Positions 1-6,957 of a stretch of 8,759 bases of DNA are shown here, one piece after another. Below the pieces are notes generated by a model that was not told where the DNA came from, did not search any database, and saw only the letters and a list, made by a program, of their open reading frames with translations. How positions within the stretch are numbered: position 1 is the first letter of the stretch; every line of letters begins with the position of its first letter. This stretch comes from JBKQWK01 sp052139595 (GTDB lineage Bacteria; Actinomycetota; Thermoleophilia; UBA2241). The translations under genes and the position numbers were made by a program. Location: NCBI GenBank assembly GCA_052139595.1, contig JBKQWK010000098.1, positions 1 to 8,759 of the forward strand, given 5' to 3'.

Positions 1-1154
1 CGCTTCTCGATCGCCGTGACCGCTGCCTGCCAGATCTCGGTGCGCGTTTTGCCGCTGCCGCCGCTGAACTGCAAGATCGAAGCCAGACGACGACCGAAGT
101 TCATGACCTGGCCGCTGTTGGAGAGACTGCGCCAGACTATCGCGGCGGCGATGGCGGCGGTAACCGAAGCCGGTAGCCAGTCGACGACGCGCAGCTTGAC
201 GTGATGGCGCCAGGCAATAACGGCGAGAATGAGCAAGCCGATGACGCCGCCGATCCAGGCGCCGCGGGTGAAGGTGACGATCAAGACGACGACGTTAAGA
301 GCGAGGCCGGCCCAGTAGATCAGTCGCCAGACGAGGTTCTGCTCGGCCAGTGCCAGACCCATGGCGACTGGCACCGAAAACATGAGGCATCCGCCCAGCA
401 GGTCGGGGTTGCCGTAAGTTGAGAAGGCGCGATGGGTCTCAAACGGCAATGGTCCCCAGTGAATCGGATCGAGGCCAGCATACTGCAGCACACCGTACCC
501 GGTGACGATGACGCTCGACCAGAAGAGCGACTTCGCCAGGGTACGCACCCGTGCCGGCGAGTCGGCAAACTGCAGGATGAGAAAGTAGATGACAGCGTAG
601 TTGACGAACGAGAGGAAGCCCTCGTAGCGATGGTACGTGCCAAACAGAGCCGTCGGCGGGTGGATCGACGTCAGTGTCGTGAAGCCGGCCCAGACGAGAA
701 ACGCCAGCACCAGCCAGTCGATTGGCGTGCGTCGCACCTTGCCGCCACGCCTGAGCAGAGCCCAACTCCAGGCGCCGAGGGCGACGAGACCGAGCAGACG
801 CTCAAAGAAGACCTTGACGATGTCGAACTGATCGTACGTAAACGGTGCCTTGAAGCCGAGAAACGTGAGGTTGCTCATCGCTATGGGCACCACAAACACC
901 ATCGCCACCAGTGCCCACCAGGCGCCGCGACGGGCCCCACGCATATCGTCGGCGAGAGCCGCCGACGGGCCCGTGGGTGACGGCGGCGCCGTCTTGGCGG
1001 CGCTTCTGCCGGCGCTTCGGGCGGCGGCGGGGACGGAGCGAGAGGCAGAGGCGGCGCCCGGAGGCGCAGCCGGAGCGCCAGCAACCGGCGAAGCAGCGTC
1101 GCCGGCTGGCTGCGGCCGCCGGCGCGGCATGTTCTTCTTGCGGGCTTTTGCCAT
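1..1154 (-). CDS. O-antigen ligase / Wzy polymerase family membrane protein (3' end beyond window)
   Basis: This integral membrane protein probably polymerises lipid-linked repeat units or transfers the glycan to an acceptor on the outer face of the cytoplasmic membrane. I translated it by hand: about 384 codons run from ATG 1154 without a stop to the window edge. Several hydrophobic segments follow residue 77, and three Wzy_C/WaaL (PF04932) hallmarks are in order: GNPD at 248-251 followed by a Gly-rich membrane segment, TRGAW at 296-300 inside a membrane segment, and RTEIW at 371-375, which matches the family's R-x-x-x-W motif. The first ~76 residues are an Ala/Pro/Arg-rich low-complexity tail that begins with a basic patch (KARKK) and is unusual for the family; Met9 or Met71 could be the real start. 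The gene begins 15 bases after the phosphotransferase stop, with AGGAG 12 bases ahead of the ATG. Relatives often carry a soluble TPR region at the C-terminus, which cannot be seen here. Polymerase and ligase cannot be told apart from sequence. Confidence 0.9.
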   Translation of the reverse strand, partial: MAKARKKNMPRRRPQPAGDAASPVAGAPAAPPGAASASRSVPAAARSAGRSAAKTAPPSPTGPSAALADDMRGARRGAWWALVAMVFVVPIAMSNLTFLGFKAPFTYDQFDIVKVFFERLLGLVALGAWSWALLRRGGKVRRTPIDWLVLAFLVWAGFTTLTSIHPPTALFGTYHRYEGFLSFVNYAVIYFLILQFADSPARVRTLAKSLFWSSVIVTGYGVLQYAGLDPIHWGPLPFETHRAFSTYGNPDLLGGCLMFSVPVAMGLALAEQNLVWRLIYWAGLALNVVVLIVTFTRGAWIGGVIGLLILAVIAWRHHVKLRVVDWLPASVTAAIAAAIVWRSLSNSGQVMNFGRRLASILQFSGGSGKTRTEIWQAAVTAIEK

Positions 1155-1169
1155 CCGGTTTCTGCTCTC

Positions 1170-2543
1170 CTACCTCGCACCGCGGCCGGTCAGCACCACA
1201 CGCAGGGTCTCGGCGACAATCTGCACGTCCATGGCCAGGTTCTGATGATACATGTAGATGAGGTCATACTTCAGCTTGCGCTCGGGCGTTGTGGCGTAGT
1301 TGCCACTCACCTGAGCCAGCCCGGTGATTCCCGGTTTGATACTGAAGCGCTCGCGATAGGCAGGCGTCTCGGCGACGAACTGAGCGACGAAGTGCGGCCG
1401 CTCGGGACGCGGACCGACGAAGCTCATCTCGTTTTTCAGGATATTGACGAATTGCGGGATCTCATCAATGCGAAAGCGGCGCAGAAAGCGACCGACCGTG
1501 GTGACGCGAGCGTCGTCCTCGCTGGCCAGGACCGGGCCACAGCGGTTCTCCGCGCCCCTGACCATCGTCCGCAGCTTGTAGACCGAAAAGGGCTTCATGC
1601 TCTTGCCGAGACGCTCCTGCGCAAAGAAGACCGGGCGACCATCGCTGATCACGATCGCGGCCGCCGCGATCAACAGAACGGGGCTGCTGACGATCAGCAG
1701 CACGCAGGAACCGAGCAGGTCAATCAGGCGCTTGGTGGAAGCAAAGTACCGTGGCACGGTGGGCCGTGTGATCTCCATCAGAGGCACGTCGCCGACGATT
1801 GCATCGACGGTGCCGATGAAGATCTCGTACAGCTCGGGCACAACGTCGACGCGCACGCGCGAGTCATCGGTCAAGACGAGCGATTCGACCAGTTCGCGCA
1901 GGGCGACCGGACTAACAACGATGATGCGGTTGGCGCGATGCTCGGCAACCAGGCGCGCCAGGTCGTGGGCACCGCCGAGAACGGGAAAGCCGCCGACCGA
2001 GACCGGCGGCGCAAAGCCGGGGTCGGTACCCGCGTCGATGAGGCCGGTGAGTCGCCAGCCCCACTTGCCGCGCTGCGTTACCTCTTCCGCCAACTCGACC
2101 GACGTACTGCCAGTGCCGACAATGAGCACTCGCTGCTCGGACCACTGTACGCGGCCAAAGCGCAAGAACAGCAGGCGCCAACCGCCGAGCAACAGCACAT
2201 CGAGTACCCCGGCGAGCAGAATCGTCGAACGGGCAAACGACGCGGTGCGCGTGCCGCCGAAGAAGGCAATGGCCGCCGTCAGGAGCGTGCCGATCGCTAC
2301 GGCGGCGACGACACGGCGGCCGACCATCCAGGCCGTATCGACGCGTTCGGGCTCATAGAGGCCGTAGACCCAGCCGCCGCCGATGTAAAGCAGCGTCAGG
2401 ACCGGCGCCAGAAAGAGGTAGGCCTTGAAGTTGAATGCCGGCAGATTACCGGCGAAGCGGATGAGAAAGCCGAGCACGAAGCCGGCATTGACGAGCACGG
2501 CGTCGATGATGATCGAGATAACGATGAAGCGCGGCCGCGACAC
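1170..2543 (-). CDS. Polyprenyl-phosphate hexose-1-phosphate transferase (WbaP/PglC superfamily)
   Basis: This membrane enzyme transfers a sugar 1-phosphate from a nucleotide sugar to undecaprenyl phosphate, the first committed step of repeat-unit assembly at the inner face of the membrane. The 457 residues are a usual length for the large, full-length class. Hydrophobic segments lie at about 5-30, 42-60, 77-96 and 107-127. A Rossmann-like CoA-binding_3 domain follows (VGTGS at 142-146, to about 255). The catalytic bacterial sugar transferase domain starts near 268, with KRLIDLLGS at 271-279, the re-entrant hydrophobic helix at 281-300, QERLGK at 309-314, YKLRTM at 322-327, the catalytic Asp360-Glu361 dyad in RIDEIPQF, FVGPRPERPHFV at 375-386, and KPGITGLAQVSG at 403-414. 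All key residues are present. GTG 2543 directly abuts the TAG of the upstream gene and has GGGAGGG 5 bases ahead, which decides this start. Which sugar is used cannot be read from the sequence. Confidence 0.96.
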   Translation of the reverse strand: MSRPRFIVISIIIDAVLVNAGFVLGFLIRFAGNLPAFNFKAYLFLAPVLTLLYIGGGWVYGLYEPERVDTAWMVGRRVVAAVAIGTLLTAAIAFFGGTRTASFARSTILLAGVLDVLLLGGWRLLFLRFGRVQWSEQRVLIVGTGSTSVELAEEVTQRGKWGWRLTGLIDAGTDPGFAPPVSVGGFPVLGGAHDLARLVAEHRANRIIVVSPVALRELVESLVLTDDSRVRVDVVPELYEIFIGTVDAIVGDVPLMEITRPTVPRYFASTKRLIDLLGSCVLLIVSSPVLLIAAAAIVISDGRPVFFAQERLGKSMKPFSVYKLRTMVRGAENRCGPVLASEDDARVTTVGRFLRRFRIDEIPQFVNILKNEMSFVGPRPERPHFVAQFVAETPAYRERFSIKPGITGLAQVSGNYATTPERKLKYDLIYMYHQNLAMDVQIVAETLRVVLTGRGAR

Positions 2544-3743
2544 CTACACCCTCCCGTGCCGGGCGCCGTGGCGCTCAACGGCCTCGGCGTAGACGCCGAG
2601 CGTCTGCTCGACCAAGCGCGGGACGGTGAAGTCGCGCCGCGCCCGGGCGCGAGCCTGCGTGCCCAGCCGCAAGCGTAACTCGTCATCGCCGACCAGCCGG
2701 TTGAGCGCCGCCGCCAGGGCGGCGGCGTCGCCGGCTGGCGTCGTGAGCCCGGTCACGCCATCGAGGTTGGCGTACGGTACGCCAGTCGGCAGGTCGGTCG
2801 AGACGACCGGCGTGCCGGCTGCATGAGCCTCGATCTGCACCAGGCCAAACGCCTCGCTGGCGGCCACGCTGGGCAGGCAGAAAACATCGGCAGCGTGGTA
2901 CCAGGCCGCCAGCTCAGCGTCGCTCTGCGGCTCAAGAAAGGTTGTGCGCGCGGCGATGCCGCTGGCGGCCGCGCCAGCGCGCAGCTCGGCAGCGAGCGGA
3001 CCGCGGCCGATGATGACGAGGTCGGCAGCAACGGTCGCCATGGCGCGCACGAGCACATCGACGCCCTTGTAGTACACGAGGCGGCCGACGAAGAGGACGA
3101 TCTTGCGTCCGCCGTGCGCGGCGCGGATCGCGGCGGCGCGGTCGAGAACCGCCGCCGCCGGGTCGGCGATCGCGTCCAGCGGCAGGCCAAAGGCGACGAC
3201 GCGGCACTTGGCCGCCCGTGGCGCGAGAAACTCAGAGTGCTCGATCATGTTGGGCGACGAGGTCACGATGAGGTCAACTCTATCGAGAAAGCGCTCCAGA
3301 AAGGGGCGATAGGCAATCAGCAGACGTTGCTGGCGCACAATATCGCTATGGTAAAAGACGACGCTGGGCACATCCAGACGAGCCTGCAAAAACGACAGCT
3401 CGCCCCACGGGTACGGCGCATGCAGGTTGATCAGGTCGGGCGGCTCGGGGCTGAGCGGCCCCCGGCGGCGAAGCTCGGCGCGCAGGGCGCCGGGCAGTGA
3501 AACGGCGACCGGCGCCGACGAAACGGCGAATTGCCGTGCCAGGCGCACGACCTCGACGCCGGCGAGCGTCTCTTCGACCCGCTCGCCGGTCTCGTTGCAG
3601 ACCAGGACCCGCACCTGCGCCCCGGCGAGCTCGACCAGACCAGCAGCGAGATTGCGCACGACGACCTCGACGCCGCCGAGGTGCGGCGGCGAGTAGTACT
3701 TGTTGACCATAGTGACACGCAGCGGGCGAGCGGAGATGTTCAT
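2544..3743 (-). CDS. Glycosyltransferase family 4 (GT-B fold)
   Basis: This is a cytoplasmic or membrane-associated retaining glycosyltransferase that adds one sugar from a nucleotide sugar to the growing lipid-linked oligosaccharide. The 399 residues are normal for GT4. The N-terminal acceptor domain shows NKYYSPPHLGGVE at 14-26, with the glycine-rich loop of GT4 enzymes, and continues through an HSD at 132-134 and TSSP at 161-164. The C-terminal nucleotide-sugar domain begins at about 214 with the strand VLFVGRL and YYKG at 224-227, then IIGRGP at 244-249, and the E-x7-E signature with Glu297 and Glu305 (EAFGLVQIE). TPVVSTDLP at 311-319 is the usual following strand. The gene begins 14 bases after the previous stop and ends flush against the phosphotransferase start. 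ATG 3743 gives the expected short lead-in to the first strand (RVTMVNKYY). Donor and linkage are not predictable; mannosyl- or rhamnosyltransferases are common relatives. Confidence 0.95.
   Translation of the reverse strand: MNISARPLRVTMVNKYYSPPHLGGVEVVVRNLAAGLVELAGAQVRVLVCNETGERVEETLAGVEVVRLARQFAVSSAPVAVSLPGALRAELRRRGPLSPEPPDLINLHAPYPWGELSFLQARLDVPSVVFYHSDIVRQQRLLIAYRPFLERFLDRVDLIVTSSPNMIEHSEFLAPRAAKCRVVAFGLPLDAIADPAAAVLDRAAAIRAAHGGRKIVLFVGRLVYYKGVDVLVRAMATVAADLVIIGRGPLAAELRAGAAASGIAARTTFLEPQSDAELAAWYHAADVFCLPSVAASEAFGLVQIEAHAAGTPVVSTDLPTGVPYANLDGVTGLTTPAGDAAALAAALNRLVGDDELRLRLGTQARARARRDFTVPRLVEQTLGVYAEAVERHGARHGRV
2549..2555 (-). promoter_or_regulatory. Ribosome binding site for the phosphotransferase GTG start
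   Basis: GGGAGGG lies 5 bases before GTG 2543 and inside the last codons of the upstream glycosyltransferase (...GGG AGG GTG TAG). It supports the GTG start and suggests that translation of the two genes is coupled, because ribosomes finishing the first gene are at the initiation site of the second. Confidence 0.7.
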
Positions 3744-3757
3744 CGCTCGCTATTCTC

Positions 3758-4876
3758 TCACGCCTGGCGGATGCGGAAATGAGCCAGCGCTTCGTGATAG
3801 ATAGTGACGGTTGCTGCCGCTGTGCGCTGCCAGGTGAACTGGGCGGCGCGCTCACGCCCCGCCTGCCTGAGCCGCTGACGCAGCACATCGTCGCCGAGCA
3901 CTGATCGCAGCGCCGCCGCCAGCGCCTCGGCGTTGCCGGCCGGGAAGAGCACCGCCGCGTCGCCAACGACTTCGGGCAGCGACGACGCCGCTGCACAGAC
4001 GACCGGCGCCCCCAACGCCATCGCTTCCAGCGGCGGCAGGCCAAAGCCTTCGTGGCGCGACGGAGAGACGAACGTCGTCGCACCGGCGTACAGGACGCGC
4101 AGCTCCGCATCGCTGACGTGGCCGGTGAACGCGACGCGGCCACGTACGTCCGCCGGCACGCCGGCCAGCACGGCTTCGGCGTAGCCGGGCACCTCTGCCC
4201 CCACGAGCAGCAGGCCGACGTCTGCTCCTGCCGACCCCAGTCGCGCAAAAGCGCGCAGAAGGGTCGGCACATCCTTGTGCCCCTTCGTATTGCCCATGGC
4301 GAGCAGATACGGAGTCGACGTAAGTGCCGCTAGATGTGGCGACAGCGGACCCGCAGAGCCAGAGGAGAAATCATCGGCGGCTTCGGCCGTAAACACGAGC
4401 TTCCTGCGTGCCGCGGGGAACAGACGCCCCACGGTCGCCGCCGTCGCCCGCGACGGCACGATAATGCGATCGGCCACCCGCGCCGCGCGTGCGTTGTAGC
4501 GGCGGTAGACAGCACGCTTGATCAGCGACGGCATGACGCGCGGCGCCACCAGCGGCGTCAGGTCATGCAACGTCACCACGAGCGGACAGCTCACCGGCGC
4601 TGGCAGCGGCGTGGGAAAATGCAGGCAGTGCACCAGGTCCGGCTGCACCCGCCTGGCCAAGCGGCCCAGCTCTAGCGCGCCGCGCAGGCTGAACGGCCCC
4701 TGCTCCACGAACACCACCTCGACCCTCGGACCAAGCTCAACCGGCAGGTCTGTGCCTGCGGCGCAGACCTGCACGATCTGCACGTCGTCGCGCACCGCCA
4801 GCGCCCGCACCAGCCCTGTCGTATACCGTCCCACACCCGACCAGCTCGCCATGCGACAGTCGAGGAGAACGCGCAT
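3758..4876 (-). CDS. Glycosyltransferase family 4 (GT-B fold, mannosyltransferase-like)
   Basis: This is a second GT4 enzyme of 372 residues, expected to add one sugar of the repeat unit on the cytoplasmic side of the membrane. Visible features in order are the first strand RVLLDCRM at 2-9, the glycine loop SGVGRYTTGL at 13-22, VHCLHFP at 82-88, VTLHDLTPL at 101-109, IIVPSRATA at 138-146 at the end of the acceptor domain, GNTKGHKD at 195-202 (the usual form is GN/R..RKN), LLLVG at 222-226, FTGHVSDAEL at 250-259, and the E-x7-E signature with Glu276 and Glu284 (EGFGLPPLE), followed by GAPVVCAAASSLPEV at 289-303. A longer reading frame extends to 4942, but the homology begins exactly at ATG 4876. 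This ATG overlaps the stop of the preceding GT2 gene as TGATG, so coupled translation is likely. The order of sugars added cannot be inferred. Confidence 0.95.
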   Translation of the reverse strand: MRVLLDCRMASWSGVGRYTTGLVRALAVRDDVQIVQVCAAGTDLPVELGPRVEVVFVEQGPFSLRGALELGRLARRVQPDLVHCLHFPTPLPAPVSCPLVVTLHDLTPLVAPRVMPSLIKRAVYRRYNARAARVADRIIVPSRATAATVGRLFPAARRKLVFTAEAADDFSSGSAGPLSPHLAALTSTPYLLAMGNTKGHKDVPTLLRAFARLGSAGADVGLLLVGAEVPGYAEAVLAGVPADVRGRVAFTGHVSDAELRVLYAGATTFVSPSRHEGFGLPPLEAMALGAPVVCAAASSLPEVVGDAAVLFPAGNAEALAAALRSVLGDDVLRQRLRQAGRERAAQFTWQRTAAATVTIYHEALAHFRIRQA

Positions 4877-5712
4877 CAGCCGCGGCCGCCCAGCAGCCGC
4901 CGTGCCACCAGAGCGCAGCGCGTGAACGTCTTCAGCCCCCACAACCCATGGATGTCACAGTAGCGGTAGAACGAGGTGCGATACGCCTCAGGAATAAGGC
5001 CGTCTGGCGCAGTCGAGCCGCCGCGATGGTGCGCAACCCGCGCGGCGGGATCGAGAATCACATCCCAACCGCGATCGTGCATGCGGCGGCACCACTCAAC
5101 GTCTTCGTAGTAGAGAAAAAACTCTTCATCCAGCGGACCAACGGCGTCAATCGCCGCCCGCCTCACCAGCATTGCCGCACCAGTGACCCAATCGACCGAG
5201 GTTGTCGTACTCGGCACCAGCGACGCGGCTGGCCGCCGGCCACCTTGAAACCGTCGAGCCAGGCGACGCAGGTGCAGAGCAACAGTCATCATCAGCGTCG
5301 GGAACCGACCCACTGAGCCGGCCTGCACAGTGCCGTCAAGGTTCAAGATCACAGGGGCGACGATCGCCGCCCGCCGATTGGCCCGAACGGTCGCCAGAAG
5401 GGACCCAAGCGCACCCGGCAAAAGTACCGCATCGGGATTGAGCAGCAGCACGAAGTCGGCGTGCGTCGCCGCGATGCCGCGATTGTTAGCGGCGGCGAAG
5501 CCCTCATTGGTGGCGGCGAGAACGTGAACTCGGGACATCAGACGGCGCAGCGCCTGGACGCTCCCGTCCTTGCTCGCAGCATCAACGACCCAGACGCGTT
5601 CGGCGCCGGCTTGGTCGACGGCCGAGGCAACAGCCTCGACCAGAAGGTCGCCGGCATTGTGAGCAACAACGATGACGTCGACGTCGTCACCCTCCGAAAT
5701 GGAGCCGTTCAT
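4876..5712 (-). CDS. Glycosyltransferase family 2, WbbL/rhamnosyltransferase-like
   Basis: This is a 278-residue GT-A fold inverting glycosyltransferase of the kind that adds rhamnose or a similar sugar to lipid-linked O-antigen or arabinogalactan precursors. The first strand is VDVIVVAHN at 11-19. The nucleotide-binding strand is WVVDAASKDGS at 41-51, where the usual VDNAS has Ala in place of Asn. NEGFAAANNRGI at 69-80 is the typical N-x-G-F-x-x-x-N-N-x-G signature. The metal-binding DxD equivalent is LNPDA at 91-95, and YYEDVEWCRR at 201-210 carries the conserved acidic pair. DWVTGAAMLVRR at 174-185 also fits this subfamily. The frame stays open to 5865, but residues before Met 5712 match nothing in the family and GAGGG lies 7 bases ahead of ATG 5712, so I chose that start. 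The gene follows the 162-base gap and may be the first gene of its own transcript. Its stop overlaps the next ATG. Confidence 0.94.
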   Translation of the reverse strand: MNGSISEGDDVDVIVVAHNAGDLLVEAVASAVDQAGAERVWVVDAASKDGSVQALRRLMSRVHVLAATNEGFAAANNRGIAATHADFVLLLNPDAVLLPGALGSLLATVRANRRAAIVAPVILNLDGTVQAGSVGRFPTLMMTVALHLRRLARRFQGGRRPAASLVPSTTTSVDWVTGAAMLVRRAAIDAVGPLDEEFFLYYEDVEWCRRMHDRGWDVILDPAARVAHHRGGSTAPDGLIPEAYRTSFYRYCDIHGLWGLKTFTRCALVARRLLGGRG

Positions 5713-5719
5713 CGCGTTT

Positions 5720-5724
5720 CCCTC
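5720..5724 (-). promoter_or_regulatory. Ribosome binding site deciding the GT2 start at 5712
   Basis: GAGGG lies 7 bases before ATG 5712. It is the reason to prefer this start over the in-frame codon at 5865, which would add 51 residues that do not look like any glycosyltransferase. Confidence 0.6.
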
Positions 5725-5727
5725 ACC

Positions 5728-5784
5728 ATATTCTCGCCTCTGCTCGCCATCCCAACAAACCCTGGCAGAATCCTGCGAGAATAT
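5728..5784. repeat. 10-bp perfect inverted repeat in the intergenic gap
   Basis: On the plus strand ATATTCTCGC at 5728-5737 is matched by its exact reverse complement GCGAGAATAT at 5775-5784, with a 37-base spacer. The arms are more AT-rich than the surroundings. On the transcript it could form a long-loop hairpin just ahead of the GT2 ribosome binding site; as DNA it could be a pair of operator half-sites flanking the candidate promoter. No protein binding can be claimed from sequence. Confidence 0.4.
5730..5758 (-). promoter_or_regulatory. Candidate sigma-70-like promoter before the second GT2
   Basis: On the minus strand TTGTTG (5758-5753) is followed after exactly 17 bases by GAGAAT (5735-5730), which matches the TATAAT consensus at four of six positions. 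Initiation would fall a few bases ahead of the ribosome binding site, giving a very short leader. The -10 hexamer lies inside one arm of the inverted repeat, so a repressor or activator binding that repeat could act here. This is a weak match found by eye, and readthrough from the upstream genes is equally possible. Confidence 0.25.
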
Positions 5785-5858
5785 CACCGCTGCGACTACC
5801 GCGGGCGGGAGCTTTGCCGACAAGGACTGGCGCTGATCTGAGGCGGCGCACTTTCGTC

Positions 5859-5871
5859 GGCTCACCGAGCC
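5859..5871 (-). other. Short hairpin just after the rhamnosyltransferase-like gene
   Basis: GGCTC-GGT-GAGCC forms a perfect 5-base-pair stem with a 3-base loop, three bases after the TAA stop of the gene ending at 5875. No U-tract follows, so it does not qualify as an intrinsic terminator. It may only protect the 3' end or pause transcription, and could be chance in GC-rich DNA. Confidence 0.3.
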
Positions 5872-5874
5872 CCG

Positions 5875-6861
5875 TTACGCGGGCCCGGAGCCTTTGACGA
5901 GCCAGCGCAGAATGTCGAGCGTCCCGACCGCCTGCAAACGCCACACCTCGGGCCGTTTCTTCCAGCCCATGCGAAAGCCCTCAATCTCGGCCTGAATACG
6001 CGCTCCCGATTGGCGCACCAGCATGGGCACCAGATGCCATTTCGAGGGGCGAACCGGGAAAGTCTGCCTGAAGTGTCGCCAGCACCAGATGAGCGGCCCG
6101 CAGGCGAGTAGCAGAGCAGGCGCGTCCTTGGCGACCACGATCGCCTCATTGCGAATGGCTAATCGCGTCATCTCCCACACGGGCTCACCGTCAATCGATG
6201 CCCTGAACTTATGCCTGATCCGAGCGTCGGGGACATACAAGCACCGCTTTCCGGCGATCAGGCAGCGCAAGTTGAAGTCAGTGTCCTCGCTCATCAAGAA
6301 GAAATCTTCGTCGAAGAGGCCGACTTCGTCGAAAAGCGAGCGCCGGTACAGTGCGGCGCCGGCGCACGCCCCGAGCACTCTCTCATTCCTTTCAAAGCGA
6401 GCAAGCGGCTCACCGAAGCCGCGGTTCTTGCCCGCCAGCAGCCCAATGTTGTAGACGTCGCCGGCAGCATTCAATCGATCGGGCGAAAAGTAGAGGATCA
6501 TCATCGATGCAGTGAAATCATAGGCACGATGGGCATCGAGCGCCTCCACGAGTGCGGCAAGCCACCGGGGCTCAGCCGCTGTGTCGTTGTTGAGCAACGC
6601 GACGTACTCGCCTCTGGCCACACTGATCCCGGCGTTCACCGCCTTGGAAAAACCACCGTTGTCTGGGCGCTGCACGATGCGCACTTCCGGGTGGCTCTGT
6701 CTGACCCACTCAACACTGCCGTCGCTGGAAGCATTGTCGACCAACAGAATCTCGAAGTCAGTAAACGACTGGCCAGCAATCGTCTCAAGGCATTCAGGCA
6801 GATGCTGAAGACCGTTCCAATTCGGGATCACCAAGGATACCTTCGGCGGAAAAGCTACCAT
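5875..6861 (-). CDS. Glycosyltransferase family 2, WbbL/rhamnosyltransferase-like
   Basis: This is an inverting GT-A glycosyltransferase of the dTDP-rhamnosyltransferase type, expected to extend the lipid-linked repeat unit. Counted from ATG 6861 it has 328 residues. It opens with KVSLVIPNWNG (7-17), then ILLVDNASSDGS (38-49) for nucleotide binding, RPDNGGFSKAVNAGI (65-79), the DxD-type LLNNDTAAEPRWL (89-101), GACAGAALYRRSLFDEVGLFDEDFF (spanning about 164-188) and MSEDTDFNLR with the conserved acidic cluster (190-199). The C-terminal ~100 residues are basic with Trp-rich amphipathic stretches that may rest on the membrane. An alternative GTG start at 6879 adds six residues; neither start has a clear Shine-Dalgarno sequence, and an in-frame TAG at 6888 caps the frame. 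The gene lies 27 bases after the probable original stop (6889) of its upstream neighbour. G+C content is lower than in the genes to its left. Confidence 0.93.
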   Translation of the reverse strand: MVAFPPKVSLVIPNWNGLQHLPECLETIAGQSFTDFEILLVDNASSDGSVEWVRQSHPEVRIVQRPDNGGFSKAVNAGISVARGEYVALLNNDTAAEPRWLAALVEALDAHRAYDFTASMMILYFSPDRLNAAGDVYNIGLLAGKNRGFGEPLARFERNERVLGACAGAALYRRSLFDEVGLFDEDFFLMSEDTDFNLRCLIAGKRCLYVPDARIRHKFRASIDGEPVWEMTRLAIRNEAIVVAKDAPALLLACGPLIWCWRHFRQTFPVRPSKWHLVPMLVRQSGARIQAEIEGFRMGWKKRPEVWRLQAVGTLDILRWLVKGSGPA

Positions 6862-6888
6862 TACGTTCTGGTCACGCACGCCAGACTA

Positions 6889-6957
6889 CTATGAGCGACC
6901 GTAGTGCTTTTCAAGTAGGACACGCGCCTCTTCCTCCTTGCGTTCCGTACGTGCCAG
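6889..6957 (-). pseudogene. Probable original 3' end of the unrecognised glycosyltransferase in a shifted frame
   Basis: In the +1 frame the sequence from CTG 6957 reads 22 codons to TAG 6891-6889. It begins LARTERKEEE and ends ARVLLEKHYGRS, a strongly amphipathic charged helix as expected at the end of a soluble enzyme. Removing one C from the run 6959-6957 would join it smoothly as HPDLFD-LARTER. The annotated frame instead ends in a Gly-rich tail (GTQGGRGACPT) that looks like out-of-frame translation. It may be a real frameshift mutation or a sequencing or assembly error at a homopolymer. Confidence 0.5.

Noticed and set aside
432..980. Plus-strand 182-codon and minus-strand ~100-codon frames in the leftmost kilobase.
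   Set aside because: They are out-of-frame readings of the Wzy/WaaL-like membrane protein, which is open through the window edge and shows the family motifs.
1245..2678. A 477-codon open frame on the plus strand, longer than the phosphotransferase gene it opposes.
   Set aside because: It mirrors the codon pattern of the minus-strand gene in GC-rich DNA, is rich in Asp, Arg, Gln and Ala with no recognisable domain, and the opposite strand carries all catalytic motifs of the sugar transferase.
2823..3500. A 225-codon plus-strand open frame opposite the GT4 gene.
   Set aside because: Low-complexity Arg/Ala/Gly/Asp composition, no motifs, no ribosome binding site; it is the shadow of a well-supported GT4.
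4877..4942. A 22-residue upstream extension of the GT4 gene starting at 4876.
   Set aside because: It overlaps the end of the previous GT2 gene in another frame, and the first strand of the GT4 fold begins at Met 4876.
5713..5865. An upstream extension of 51 residues for the GT2 gene starting at 5712.
   Set aside because: It has no similarity to glycosyltransferases and lies in the intergenic gap; a good ribosome binding site sits directly before ATG 5712.
5859..5871. An intrinsic terminator after the gene ending at 5875.
   Set aside because: The 5-base-pair stem is short and no U-tract follows on the transcribed strand, so it is listed only as a hairpin.
6211..6894. A 227-codon plus-strand open frame opposite the rhamnosyltransferase-like gene.
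   Set aside because: No recognisable domain or start signal; the minus strand carries VDNAS, NND and SEDTDF motifs in order.
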